DNA of 64,000 nucleotides from Rhipidocladum racemiflorum (taxonomy: Eukaryota; Streptophyta; Magnoliopsida; Poales; Poaceae). Numbering within the stretch: the first letter of the stretch is position 1; the number at the start of each line of letters is the position of its first letter. The notes under the pieces were generated by a model. That model did no database searches and was not told the DNA's origin. It saw nothing but the letters and a program-made list of their open reading frames with translations. This document shows positions 1 to 10,212 of this stretch, one piece after another. The stretch covers positions 16,615,666 through 16,679,665 of the forward strand of contig CM070577.1 of assembly GCA_036346355.1 (NCBI GenBank). Direction: 5' to 3'. Both the position numbers and the translations under genes were made by a program.

Positions 1-21
1 ACAACGCGACTAAAGATATCA

Positions 22-33
22 CTCCCCCTTTGG
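22..33 (-). promoter_or_regulatory. Polypurine-tract-like site downstream of copia ORF3
   Basis: Minus strand reads CCAAAGGGGGAG after a TGATG context, the form seen before the plus-strand priming site in SIRE-type elements. The bases that follow (TGATATCT) do not match the LTR start (TGAAAGTGCATC), so this is either an internal PPT-like copy or the true tract with more spacer before the LTR. Confidence 0.4.
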
Positions 34-68
34 CATCAAGACACCAAAAGAGGGAGAAACACTAAGGA

Positions 69-1691
69 TCACTCGTCGTCGCTTTCGTCGTCGGACGCGG
101 AGTACTGGCCGGGGTCATCTCGGTGCAGGCGGAGAGGAGGAGGTGATGCCGAAGAGCTGATCTGCAGAGGTGGCATCGCTACCCTCCTCGGAAGACCCGG
201 AGGAGTCGCTGGGAGAGACTGCTTCGCCATTGTGGCGGCGGATGCTGTGAATGTCTTGACCATTTTTCTTGATTTGCTTGCTCATCACCTTCTGCCTGGT
301 GGAGATGTCGCGGCAAAGGAGAAAGACATGCTTGAGCATCCTCTGAAGAGTGCCACTAGGAACCTCGGACTGCCCCGAAGAACTGGCAGGAGGCACGGAC
401 GGGGTAGAGGTAGAGCCCGAAGCACGACCTCGGCGAAGCCTAGCAGCAGGACCAGGAGCGGCTAGAGGAGCTGGAGTAGACTGAGGACGAACCTTGTAAG
501 CAAGATGCTCCTCATCTCTGACAAACTTCAAACCACTCACTGAAGAGATCAAAGTCATCACAAAGGGTGCATAGCTGCAACTGGCCATGTTGCTCTGCGC
601 ATTCTGTCTCATCGTCTCCCACATGAAATCGACAATATCAAACGAGTGGGTGCGCTCAACGAGGTGAAACAGCAAGTTCCTTCCATAGGAACTGATGGCA
701 GAAGCATCTCCCTCCTTGGGCCACAGAGTGACCCTCAACATCCTGTTGAGCACAAATTTGGTACATCCTTTAGACCCTTGATGGTCCCAACTGTGAAGCT
801 CTTAGAAGTGTCATACAAAGCCTCAATCTGCTCAGGAGTCATCACCTTCTTCGCATGAAGCTTTGGACTGTCATTGTACCTGAGGTTGAGGACTCTGGCA
901 AACCTCTTCTTGCTAGCTACATACCAAACCCTGTCAGTCATCCACCATATGGCCTCATCATTCTTGTCAAAGTACAAGGTGGCATAGAACTGCATGAGAA
1001 CCTCATTATTCCAGTCAAACATGTATGCCATGAGATTCTTGACTTGATGCAGCTCGCAAATCTGAATGATCTCAGTGAAAACTGGATTGCCAGCAGCGGC
1101 CATGTATTCCCAGTCAATGGTCTTCATGCGAACCACTGGGTGCTCAAGTGGGTATAGGACCACCTCGTAATAATCTGATTGAAACCGGTTCCAAAACCGG
1201 CGGTCCACATACTCATCCTGGTGGAGCTCCAGAGGATCTTTCTTTCTGTGCTCAACAATGGCTTTCCCTTTTCCAGATCTTGTCCGGTAATCAGTTATCC
1301 TCATTGGGTTCACGGACATAGGATAGTTCCACACGGGCTTGGCCTTGGCCAGAGGACCAATGAAGCGCCCAGAAGCACGAAACTCGCTCCTCTTCTGATC
1401 ACGAAGTCTGGCATGAGTATCTGCTGGATGCTCATCTCGATCAGGAGCTGACAGAGGAGGAGGAGACAGGACAGGTGCTGACGCTGGCGCTAGCTGGCCT
1501 CGAGGTCTGGATGTGGGTCTTTTGGCCACTCCAATTCTCTGCTTTTTCGGCGGAGGCAGCGGAGGAGAATTGGTGGGAGACGAGCCCTGAGCGGGATCAC
1601 CGCCACCAGATGTCTGCTGAGGGGGATCGCTGCCACCGGAAGGCTGCTGAGGAGGATCGTTGCCACCGGAGGTTCCCTGAGAAGGATCCAT
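69..1691 (-). pseudogene. Copia ORF3 (env-position accessory ORF), frameshifted
   Basis: The ATG at 1691 opens MDPSQGTSGG, and the frame runs to 735; reading continues from about 753 in another frame, then to a C-terminus at 69 (ending DDESDDE) in a third, so two frameshifts are needed for about 540 residues. The N-terminus has degenerate Gly-Gly-Asp-Pro-Pro-Gln-Gln repeats and a basic proline-rich stretch. The middle is a conserved-looking aromatic domain (WNYPMSVNPMR, VDRRFWNRFQSDYY). The tail is Ser/Asp/Glu-rich and acidic. It occupies the env-like position of SIRE elements, but I see no signal peptide, transmembrane helix or furin-like site, so an envelope role is not supported. A DNA- or RNA-binding or structural role is equally possible. 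Confidence 0.7.
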
Positions 1692-1774
1692 CTGACCAGA
1701 CAGAGCGAAAGAAGAGAATTAGCCGAGAGGCGACAAGAAAAACAGCGAAGATTAGAATCTTGCTGAGGCACCCA

Positions 1775-1893
1775 ACCCGGAGAGTCCGGACAAAAAGTCC
1801 GGATACTCCGGATTAACCCGGAGACTCCGGACTAAAAGTCCGGACACTCCGGACCAACCCGGAGACTCCGGACCACAAGTCCGGATACTCCGG
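1775..1893. repeat. Palindromic CCGGAGACTCCGG-type modules, block 1
   Basis: About seven short palindromes of the form CCGGA(G/T)A(C)TCCGG alternate with 5-6 base A-rich spacers flanked by TCCGG half-sites. The same module occurs at 2391-2511, inside pol (about 4521-4625) and twice in the LTR (8413-8461, 9177-9346), and nowhere outside this element in the window. Confidence 0.85.
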
Positions 1894-2390
1894 ATGCGCC
1901 AGAAAATGCGCACGGGCGCAAGAGATTTGGGGAAAACAACCCCCAAATTGGCATGAAAAGAAACTAGAGTGCCTTAAGGAAGAACAATAAACGACTAGGG
2001 CACTATCTAGCAAGGAAATTTCGCGGAATTAGGGCACAAAAAGGAACTCACCTCAAGATGATTTGAGAAACCAAGAATGCGGGTGAGTTAGGATGAACGA
2101 ATCTCCAATCTTGAGGGCAACGACGAGACAATCGGCACCCTAAGAGAGATGAAACACACGGAGAGACCCTAAGAACCGAGAAATTTGAACCAAACCCGGA
2201 AAGAAAAGGTTAGGGCAAGAGGATCCTTACCACGATCTCCAAAGAGAGGAAGAGGAGGGGTCCAACCCTTGGAGATGAGGAAGAGGAGGAGAGCACACCC
2301 AAACCAAGAGAGGATCACGGGAGAGGGAGAGGCGCACGAAGGGATAGAAAAAAGAAACCGCGCGGGATATGGGGTTTAACTGACCGCCCC

Positions 2391-2511
2391 AACCGGAGAG
2401 TCCAGGACTCGATCCGAGACTCGGCCCAACCGGACACTCCGGACAATTTGTCCGGAGACTCTGGCTAACCGGAGAGTCCGGATAGAAATCCGGATACTCG
2501 GGTTCCCACCA
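2391..2511. repeat. Palindromic CCGGA modules, block 2
   Basis: Degenerate copies of the module, including AACCGGAGAGTCC, CCGGACACTCCGG and CCGGATACTCGGG, in the spacer between pol and ORF3. It is more eroded than block 1. Confidence 0.8.
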
Positions 2512-2751
2512 GTTAGGAGAAAGGAAAGCATACGAAGACCTTAGGAAATTTGCGGAACGAGAGAGGGAACGAGACCCTAAGGAGTCAACTTGATATATGA
2601 CCAGCGAACAATCAATCAGTCAAACTATGGTCACATAGCAAATGACTAGATCAAAGGATCAAGAACCAAAAACACAGAGTAAATTCAGAGAAAAAGATGA
2701 ATAAATTTTTGAAATTCATTTTTCATTCACCAACCAATATATGAGCACTTA

Positions 2752-5700
2752 TTAAGCCATGTTACGAGAATCTAGAATATTTAGGCCACTTCTCAATTCA
2801 CAGAACCTTTTCTCGTCAAGGGGCTTGGTAAAAATATCGGCTAATTGATCATTTGTACTCACATGTTGGATGTCAATTTCGCCTTTAGTTGCGTGGTCTC
2901 TTAGGAAATGATGGCGAATATCAATGTGTTTTGTTCGGGAGTGTTGGACAGGATTGTTGGCAATTTTTATGGCACTCTCATTGTCACACAAAAGTGGAAC
3001 GCTTTTGTAGGATAGGCCATAATCACTCAAGGTTTGTCTCATCCAAAGTAGTTGGGCACAACAACTCCCGGCAGCTATGTATTCGGCCGGCGATGGATAA
3101 GGCTACGAATTTTGTTTCTTGGAAGACCACGAGACTAGGGACCTACCCAAGAATTGGCGGAGTTTCGAGGTACTCTTCCTATCCACTTTGCAACCGGCAT
3201 AATCCGCATCGGAATAGCCAATAAGTTCAAAGGAGGATCCTTTCGGATACCAAAGTCCAAAATGAGGAGTGTGCACTAAGTATCTCAAGATTCTCTTAAC
3301 AGCCACCATGTGGCACTCTTTTGGAGCGGCTTGAAAACGTGCACACATACAAACGCTAAGCATGATATCGGGCCTAGATGCACAAAGATAAAGGAGAGAG
3401 CCGATCATCGAACGATATACCTTTTGGATGACCGGTTTACCTTCTTTGTCAAGGTCTAGATGCCCGTTGGCTTGCATAGGCGTCTTTATAGGCTTGGCGT
3501 CCTCCATTCCGAACTTCTTGAGCATGTCCTTGATGTACTTGGTTTGACAAATGAAAGTTCCTTCCTTGAGTTGTTTGACTTGGAATCCGAGGAAGAACTT
3601 CAACTCACCCATCATGGACATCTCAAACCTTTTGGTCATAATCTTGCTAAACTCTTTACACAAATGTTCATTAGTGGATCCAAATATAATGTCATCGACA
3701 TATATTTGGCACACAAATAAATCATTATCAATATGCTTAGTAAAGAGAGTAGGGTCGGCCTTTCCGACTACAAAACCTTGTCCGAGAAGGAAGTCTCGTA
3801 AACACTCGAACCAAGCCCTCGGTGCTTGCTTAAGTCCATAAAGGGCTTTGTGTAGATAGTAGACGTGGTCCGTGTGTTTTGGATCTTCAAAGCCGGGTGG
3901 TTGCTCGACGTAGACCATCTCGGAGAGTGGTCCATTTAAGAAGGCGCTCTTCACGTCCATTTGATACAGCTTAAAATCATGGTGAGTAGCAAAGGCAAGT
4001 AATATTCTAATAGATTCAAGCCTAGCTACTGGAGCATATGCTTCATCGAAATCCAAACCTTCGATTTGAGTGTACCCTTGAGCAACCAAATGAGCTTTGT
4101 TCCTTGTCACGATTCCGTTTTCATCTTGCTTGTTTCGGAAGACCCACTTAGTGCCGATCACGTTTTGCTTGGGTCTTTTGACAAGCTCCCAGACTTGATT
4201 GCGCTTGAAGTTGTTCAGTTCCTCTTGCATAGCCATCACCCAATCTGGGTCTTCAAGCGCTTCATCTACCTTAAGAGGTTCAAGAGAGGAAACGAACGAG
4301 TAAAATTCACAAAAATTTGCAACTCGAGATCGAGTGGATACTCCCTTGTTGATGTCTCCAAGTATGTTGTCGACTGGATGATCTCTTTGAATGCTTTGAT
4401 GAACTCTCGGATGAGGTACGGTTGAGTCCAAGGCTTGAATAGGGCCTTCATCATCTTGTGTGGCATTATAACCATCTTGAGCCTGTTTGGACGAGGAGTG
4501 AATATCGCCCGAGCCTGACCCATCCGGAGACTCCGGTATCTGACCCGGAGACTCCGGACCAGTCCGGACACTCCGGGTTTGCGGCCGGAGACTCCGGGTT
4601 TGCGGCCGGAGACTCCGGGTTGGGGTGCTCGGGTGAGATTCCAAATTTTGAGGTCTTACCTCCCCGATTGCCATTTTCATGATAGCTTCACAAGGAGGTT
4701 CTTCCCTGTCAATCACAACACGATCAACTTGTTCTACTTGAGAACCGTTAGTCTCATCAAAAGTCACGTCACGCGAGATTTCAACGACACCGGTGGTATT
4801 GTTGAAAACTCGGTACGCGTAAGCATTAGTTCCATAACCGAGTAAGAAACCTTCATCTACTTTAGGAGCGAATTTAGATGACTTAGCCTTTTTGTTAAGG
4901 ATATAGCATTTACTCCCAAAGACTCGAAAGTAGGAGACATTTGGTTTCTTCCCGGTGAGCAACTCGTACGCCGTCTTCTTCAAGATCTTGTGGAGGTAGA
5001 GGCGGTTGGTGCTGTGGCATGCGGTATTGATGGCTTCCGCCCAAAAGCTATCGGAAACCTTGTACTCGTCAAGCATCGTCCGCGCCATCTCGATGAGGGT
5101 TCGATTCTTCCTCTCGGCTACCCCATTTTGTTGAGGAGAATAGGGAGCCGAGAATTCATGCTTGATTCCTTCCTCATCAAGAAACTCCTCCACGCCAATG
5201 TTTTTGAACTCGGTACCGTTGTCGCTTCGAATTCTTTTAATCTTCACTTCAAATTCGTTTTGAGCTCTTCTCATGAATTTCTTCAATGTCACTTGGACTT
5301 CACCTTTGTCATGCAAAAAGAACACCCAAGTGAATCGAGAAAAATCATCAACAATAACCAAACCATACTTACTTCCCGATGCTTATATAAGCTACGGACC
5401 AAATAAATCCATGTGGAGCATTTCCAATGGTCTTGAGGTCGTCATCACGTTCTTGGCGGGATGGGAGGCGCCAACTTGCTTGCCCGCTTGACAAGCGCTA
5501 CAAATCCTATCTTTCTCAAAGACAACATTGGTTAGTCCGAGAATGTGGTTGCCTTTAACGAGTTTGTGAAGATTCCTCATACCAACATGGGCTAACCGGC
5601 GATGCCAAAGCCAACCCATGCTAGATTTAGCCATTAAGCACGCTTTCAAGATTAAGTCTATCCGTATTGAAGTCTACGAGATAGAGCTTACCCTTCAAAC

Positions 5701-6031
5701 GCCCTTTAAAGGCTATTGAACCATCAAGCCTCTTAATGACATCCACACCCTTTTCATTAAACAAACAATTATAGCCCGCTTCACATAATTGTGCAACGGA
5801 CAATAAATTGTAGCTTAATGACTCAACAAGCAAAACATTATTTAATTGAAAATTGCTTGAGATAGAAATTTTACCCAAACCAATTACTTCTCCTTTTCCA
5901 TTGTCTCCAAAGACAATGCTTTCACTATTTGATCCATTTGCGTCCAAGTGTGCGAACATTGCCTTTTCTCCGGTCATGTGGTGCGTACATGCGCTATCCA
6001 AAATCCAACTTGTTCCACCGGAGATATAGGC
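2752..6031 (-). pseudogene. pol: Copia pol (protease, integrase, reverse transcriptase, RNase H)
   Basis: The frame opens at 6031, directly after a TAG and 15 bases beyond the gag stop in a different frame. Domains in order: protease with DSACTHHMTG (about 6004-5975); GAG-pre-integrase zinc finger HRRLAHVG...C..C (about 5605-5485); integrase with D in LHMDLFGP (about 5405), D in SDNGTEF (about 5220) and E in VAERKNR (about 5115); RT with KARLVAQGY-like [33 protein letters not shown] and catalytic YVDD at 3703-3692; RNase H with LCDNESAIKIA (about 2975) and the C-terminal HVSTNDQLADIFTKPL. There is a frameshift near 5640. Stop codons near 5392-5380 and at 3103 sit in short shifted islands where the frame is regained a few codons later. 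All catalytic residues are visible, so this is a young or error-affected copy. Confidence 0.9.
4521..4625. repeat. CCGGA palindromic modules inside copia pol
   Basis: Copies of the module lie in frame within the pol hinge between integrase and RT, where they encode an Arg-Ser-Leu-Arg and Pro-Glu-Ser-Pro-Gly rich linker. Because the linker is normally variable in copia elements, an insertion here is tolerated. Confidence 0.8.
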
Positions 6032-6045
6032 CTACAAAACAACAT

Positions 6046-8271
6046 TTAGTTTTTGCTCTTTGGTACCCAAACTTGGTTAGGTCCACGCACGTTAGTAACA
6101 AGCGATTTAGGGACCCAAATAGAACGAACACAAGGAGCATTCTTCGGCTTACGCCCAACATGATAAGCAACTACACGACCGAGGTTAGTCTTTTTAAGCA
6201 CATAAGAAGCAAAGAACTCGGAGTGAGCTTTGTGCTTGGATGTTCCTTCGCCTTTTACAAAGTGAATGGGCTTGCTTAAAGGAGCAACAACAATGTTGCT
6301 CTTTTTGCCCTTTGGCGGAACATACCCAAGCCCTTGCCTCTTAGGATTACCTTGGCGCTTACCGAGATACTCCTCTAAACCCTTGCTTGCCTTGTAGGAC
6401 TTTTGAAGTCCATCTTCAAGCATCACCTTAAGCTTCTCATTCTCATTAGCCAAGACTTTCAAAGTCTCACGGTTAGTAGCACAAGTAGCAACATCAACAT
6501 TATAACATCTAGCGCATCCATTGCTAGTTGAGGGTATTGAAACATTGGAGTTGTTAATTGAGGTGGAGGCGTTATTCGAGAGATCAACAAGCTTCACTTC
6601 AAGAGCTTTGCAAGCATCCATTGCTTGAGCAAGTTGCTCTACGAGTGAAGCATTGGTGATCTCAATACTAACCACTTCACTCTTAGTCAAATTTGAATTT
6701 TTGACTAAGTCCTCATTCCTTTTTCTTTCAAAAGCTAGGCTCTTCTCTAGCTCAATGTTCTTCTCCTTTTCAAAAATAAGGAGATCCTCTTGAGCCTCAA
6801 GAATAGCCTCCTTTTGTTCAACCACTTCCTCCAATTTTTCAATGTCTTTAAGTAGCAAGTCTAGTTTTTCAATATCAAAATCATTCATAGACTTAAATGC
6901 TACTTCCTCATCATCACTAGCATCATCACAATCATCTAAGCCATAATCAACAATAGAAAGAGTGGAGCTCTTAGATGATACCTTGTGCCCCTTTGCCATG
7001 AGGCAAATTGGAGCATCTCCTTCATTGCCGCTTAAGTTGTCAAAGAGACTCTTTGACTTTGTCGGTGGAGTGACAATGGCGACGGTGGCAAGTCCATCTT
7101 CATTGTCGGAGTTGGAATCGGACTCGGACTCGGAGTCAGAGTCGGAGTTCCACTCCTTGCCGATGTATGCATGACCCTTGCCCTTGTACTTTTTGTTCTT
7201 GTCTTTGTCCTTCTTCTTGAACTTGTCTTTCTTGTAGGGCTTTTCTTCCTTCTTTTCTTTATGTGGGCACTCGGCAATGAAATGACCGGGTTCCCCACAC
7301 TCATAGCACATTCTTGAGGAGTGACGCCCTCTTGACTTGTTGCCATAGCTCTTGGAGTGACTACCCGGCTTGTAGCCCTTCTTCTTCAAGAACTTGTTGA
7401 ATCTTCTTACGAGCAAGGCCATATCTTCATTTGTCAAGGGGCCGCTCGACTCTTCTTCATCGCTTGAGCTCTCTTCGGCTTCTTGTGCAACCTTGACGGC
7501 CTTCAAGGCTACACCCTTCTTCTTGCCGGACTTGAGCTCCTCCACCACTTCCGCTTCCTTAACCATCATCTCATCCGTCATCAATCGGCCAATCACGTCA
7601 TGAGGAGTGAGTGTATCGAAGTTTGGCCGGTCGCGGATGAGTTGCACAAGGTTGCGGTTGGTGGGGGTGATCACTCTAAGGATGATCTTGACAATTGCTT
7701 TGTCGGTGAGCTCGGTGCTTCCAAGTCCTTTAGCTTGATTTACTAGTACCATCAAGCGATCAAACATTTTGGTGTAGGATTCTCCTTCTTCTAGCGTGAA
7801 TCGGCTCAATTCTCCAATGATGAGCTCTATCTTAGATTCACGTACACTTGACACACCTTCATGAGATATCATCAATCTCTCCCAAATGTCCTTGGCATTG
7901 TCAAGGCCATCGACCCGGTTAAACTCGGAGTCGCTCAATGCATTGAACAAGGCATTGACGGCCAAGTCGTTGAAGTGTTGAGCTTTGTCTTCTTCGGAGG
8001 TGAGATTGTTGGGGTTTGCGGGCTTGAAACCTGTTTCAACAATCTTCCAAATACACGGATGAAGTGATCTCAAATGCATCTTCATCTTATGTTTCCATGC
8101 CGCATATCGAGTGCCATCGAAGTGAGGCGCTCGACCGGACGAGACGGAGACATAGGATGAGGAGTTTGAGACTCCAAAAGAGGAATAATCTAAAGGAATT
8201 GCAACCCCTATACCGGAACCCGAGGCTTTCTCTTGGCCATGAGTTTTGGTAACCTTCTCTATTTCCGACAT
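6046..8271 (-). CDS. gag: Copia gag polyprotein (741 aa)
   Basis: Single open frame from ATG at 8271 (MSEIEKVTKTHGQE) to TAA at 6046. Residues about 45-190 form a UBN2-type gag domain (APHFDGTRYAAWKHKMKMHL, ALSDSEFNRV, DIWERLMISHEG). A CCHC zinc knuckle CYECGEPGHFIAECPH lies near residue 321 (about 7309-7262), followed by a Lys-rich tract and an acidic Asp/Ser/Glu run near 375-395. Residues about 450-570 are Glu/Lys/Leu-rich and look like a long coiled coil. It forms the capsid and packages element RNA. The 741 aa length is far above simple copia gags and matches SIRE-type elements. The start is supported by the following domain spacing and by lying 42 bases inside the primer binding site. 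The stop is intact and pol is in a different frame, so gag alone would be made from this reading frame. Confidence 0.92.
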   Translation of the reverse strand: MSEIEKVTKTHGQEKASGSGIGVAIPLDYSSFGVSNSSSYVSVSSGRAPHFDGTRYAAWKHKMKMHLRSLHPCIWKIVETGFKPANPNNLTSEEDKAQHFNDLAVNALFNALSDSEFNRVDGLDNAKDIWERLMISHEGVSSVRESKIELIIGELSRFTLEEGESYTKMFDRLMVLVNQAKGLGSTELTDKAIVKIILRVITPTNRNLVQLIRDRPNFDTLTPHDVIGRLMTDEMMVKEAEVVEELKSGKKKGVALKAVKVAQEAEESSSDEEESSGPLTNEDMALLVRRFNKFLKKKGYKPGSHSKSYGNKSRGRHSSRMCYECGEPGHFIAECPHKEKKEEKPYKKDKFKKKDKDKNKKYKGKGHAYIGKEWNSDSDSESESDSNSDNEDGLATVAIVTPPTKSKSLFDNLSGNEGDAPICLMAKGHKVSSKSSTLSIVDYGLDDCDDASDDEEVAFKSMNDFDIEKLDLLLKDIEKLEEVVEQKEAILEAQEDLLIFEKEKNIELEKSLAFERKRNEDLVKNSNLTKSEVVSIEITNASLVEQLAQAMDACKALEVKLVDLSNNASTSINNSNVSIPSTSNGCARCYNVDVATCATNRETLKVLANENEKLKVMLEDGLQKSYKASKGLEEYLGKRQGNPKRQGLGYVPPKGKKSNIVVAPLSKPIHFVKGEGTSKHKAHSEFFASYVLKKTNLGRVVAYHVGRKPKNAPCVRSIWVPKSLVTNVRGPNQVWVPKSKN

Positions 8272-8312
8272 CTTTGATTCTCCAAGCGGTTAAGCCAAAA
8301 TAAAGGAGATTT

Positions 8313-8325
8313 GGCTCTGATACCA
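8313..8325 (-). promoter_or_regulatory. Primer binding site for initiator tRNA-Met (copia)
   Basis: Minus strand reads TGGTATCAGAGCC two bases after the 5' LTR, the standard complement of the 3' end of plant initiator tRNA-Met. It fixes the LTR boundary at 8328. Confidence 0.95.
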
Positions 8326-8412
8326 ATTGAAAGGACCAACGATGTCGCCTAGAGGGGGGGTGAATAGGCGGATTAAAATTTACGCAGCGGAATAAAACTG
8401 GCCGAGCTGGTC

Positions 8413-8461
8413 AACCCGGAGTCTCCGGGTTTTGGTCCGGATACTCCGACTCTCCGGGTTA
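8413..8461. repeat. CCGGA palindromic modules in copia LTR, block near U5 end
   Basis: Short run of AACCCGGAGTCTCCGGG and TCCGGATACTCC followed by TCTCCGGGTT, about 85-130 bases from the LTR inner end. Confidence 0.8.
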
Positions 8462-9130
8462 GCTGGCTCGGGAGCGCAATAAAAACTACTCTAGCAAGCA
8501 CAATAAACTACTAGAAATAGAAAGCAAGAACAACCTAGAACGAATGCTAGACAGGATTTGAATTAAAGCTAAGCAAAGAGCTAGATCTAACTTTACAAAT
8601 TCAAATCCAAGTAAGCAAGACTAGGAAGTAAAAGAGAGAGCGAGAGACGCGATTTTTCACCGAAGTTCGGATTCTTGAAGGGAATCCTACGTCTCCGTTG
8701 AGGTGGCTCGGTCACACTTGAGCCGGGGTCTTTTTCAACCCGCTTTCCTCCCGGTGTTGCACAAATGCACTCGCCGGCTTCACTTCTTGTCTCTTTCCTT
8801 TCGGAGGCGACACTAGCCTTCACAAGCAGCCAGGGCTTACCACACGCGTTGGTAGCTCCCGGTGACTCCTAGCCGTCTAGGAGACCTTCAACCTCCAAGA
8901 GAAATAGCACCACGAAGAATCGCTTGGAGGATGAACTAGTGCTCAACAACTCGAAATGAATGCACCTAGCACTTTTCTTCTTCCTCTCCTCACCAAAAGG
9001 GATCAACAACCAAATCAAATGGTGGGAGGAAGTGAGGGCTCTATTGAATGCTTTGGAAGTGTTAGAGAGGGCTTGAATGCTGCAATGAATGAGCTCAATA
9101 GAGATCCTAGCCGTTGGAGTGGAGTGGAGG

Positions 9131-9142
9131 CTTTAAATACCC
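9131..9142 (-). promoter_or_regulatory. Candidate TATA box of copia LTR
   Basis: Minus strand reads GGGTATTTAAAGCC in an otherwise GC-balanced context, about 540 bases into the LTR, a plausible position for the U3/R junction. The downstream CCGGA block at 9177-9346 would then lie upstream of the promoter. Confidence 0.45.
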
Positions 9143-9176
9143 TTTTTGAAAACTAGTCGTTACTCCGTTTTTGAAC

Positions 9177-9346
9177 AGCCGGAGTGTCCGGACAAACAAC
9201 CGGAGACTCGGACCAAATGTCCGGATACTCGGACCAATTTGAACCGAAAGCAACCGAGAGGTCCAACCCGGAGACTCCGGACAAAATGTCCGGATACTCC
9301 GGATTGAATCCGGAGACTCCGGATTGGAATCCGGATACTCCGGGTT
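9177..9346. repeat. CCGGA palindromic modules in copia LTR, U3 block
   Basis: Densest block of the module: alternating CCGGAGACTCCGG and CCGGATACTCCGG with spacers such as ACAAAATG and ATTGAAT. It sits immediately upstream of the candidate TATA box in the direction of transcription. Confidence 0.88.
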
Positions 9347-9683
9347 ACCCAGTTCGGCTTCAACTTGAAACTTTTCAAAACCAATTGAAGGAGTGCTAAT
9401 TAGAGATGCAGTATTTGATGTTGAGCACATGCACATCCTAAAGTTGATTTCTCGTCATACCCTCTTAATAGTACGGCTATCCTTAAGACACAAATAAATA
9501 AAATGATACAACTTTGGTCTTGATGCCGTCCTTTTGCTTTTAAGTAGTCATAGGGGCATCCAATGTCATTCCAAGCTTGATATGATCTCGATCTCTGCAG
9601 TATTCTTGGATAAAACATTAGATCTCTTTAATTGTGTCATCATTAATCACCAAAACAATTTGAGGGGCCTAGATGCACTTTCA

Positions 9684-10212
9684 ATATCGTACTAGTCTAG
9701 GATCATGCTAATGCACACAATGACAATTGTCTACGTTTGTTATCGGCAATAATCTATATGGAGCTATGCGCTGGATCCAAACTCAATGGTAACACAAGAC
9801 AAGGGATTAGATAGGTTCAGCCCCTCAACAGTGGAGGTAATACCCTAGTCATGTGTTCTGGGATTATGAGAAATATGTATCTCACGTATTGTGTGCTGCT
9901 CGCTTTTTGTGTCTATGTTGTTCGTATCCCCTCTTCCCTACACCCCACGCCCCCTTTATATAAGTAGAGGGCTGAGGGATCCGAGTCGGTTACAGGGTGG
10001 ATTCCTAATCGGTTACATGGTGGAGATTCTATCTCCAGAATACAATCATATCCTTCCTAACAATAGTTAGTTACCATATTTTGTCCTTTCTTGTAGGGCA
10101 CGATGGTGAGAGTCCGAGTAATACCTGATCTCTTACAGCCGTCCTGGGACGCCCCCTCTTGGTGAGTCCTTGCGGCCTGTCATGTGAGTACTCAGGGTAT
10201 GTATACTCCACA
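9684..10212 (-). repeat. LTR of Tat #0
   Basis: The minus strand starts TGTGGAGTATACATACCC at 10212, just after a purine tract (GCACTCAGGGGCTAC), the same PPT-LTR joint as in the complete Tat element (CACTTGGGGGCTGC then TGTGGGATG). It contains the common gypsy LTR segment around 9795-9870 (GGATTAGATAGGTTCAG, TAATACCCTAGTC). The left end is uncertain because the copia element abuts it; about 9684-9710 may be flank. Confidence 0.65.

Larger units (their letters stand above)
1692..2751 (-). other. Noncoding spacer between copia pol and ORF3
   Basis: There is no convincing ORF. The spacer holds two blocks of palindromic CCGGA modules (about 1775-1893 and 2391-2511), listed separately, in otherwise unremarkable purine-rich sequence. 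A spacer here would be expected to contain the splice acceptor for a subgenomic ORF3 message, but I cannot place it with confidence. Confidence 0.6.
1..9683 (-). mobile_element. SIRE-type Ty1/copia LTR retrotransposon, 3' end off the window
   Basis: Order on the minus strand is 5' LTR (9683-8328), tRNA-iMet primer site, gag, pol with integrase before reverse transcriptase, then a third ORF. Integrase before RT is diagnostic of Ty1/copia; a very large gag plus an ORF after pol is the SIRE/Maximus arrangement. A purine-rich tract typical of this lineage lies at 31-22, but the bases after it do not match the start of the 5' LTR, so the 3' LTR must begin further left, outside the window. The right flank (9684-9688, atatc) would be one copy of the target duplication; the other is not visible. 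Gag is open; pol and ORF3 carry frame breaks, so the element is at best a recently disabled copy. Confidence 0.9.
8328..9683 (-). repeat. Copia 5' LTR (1356 bp)
   Basis: The plus strand begins TGAAAGGACC and ends GCACTTTCA, giving a 6-bp terminal inverted repeat TGAAAG/CTTTCA, and abuts the primer site. It carries two blocks of the CCGGA palindromic module. No second copy is in the window. ORF-like stretches inside (for example 8593-8823 and 8956-9156) have no recognisable domain and are taken as LTR sequence. Confidence 0.92.

Noticed and set aside
8593..9156. Small ORFs in the copia LTR (8593-8823, 8956-9156).
   Set aside because: No domain, no conserved context; they fall inside the LTR.
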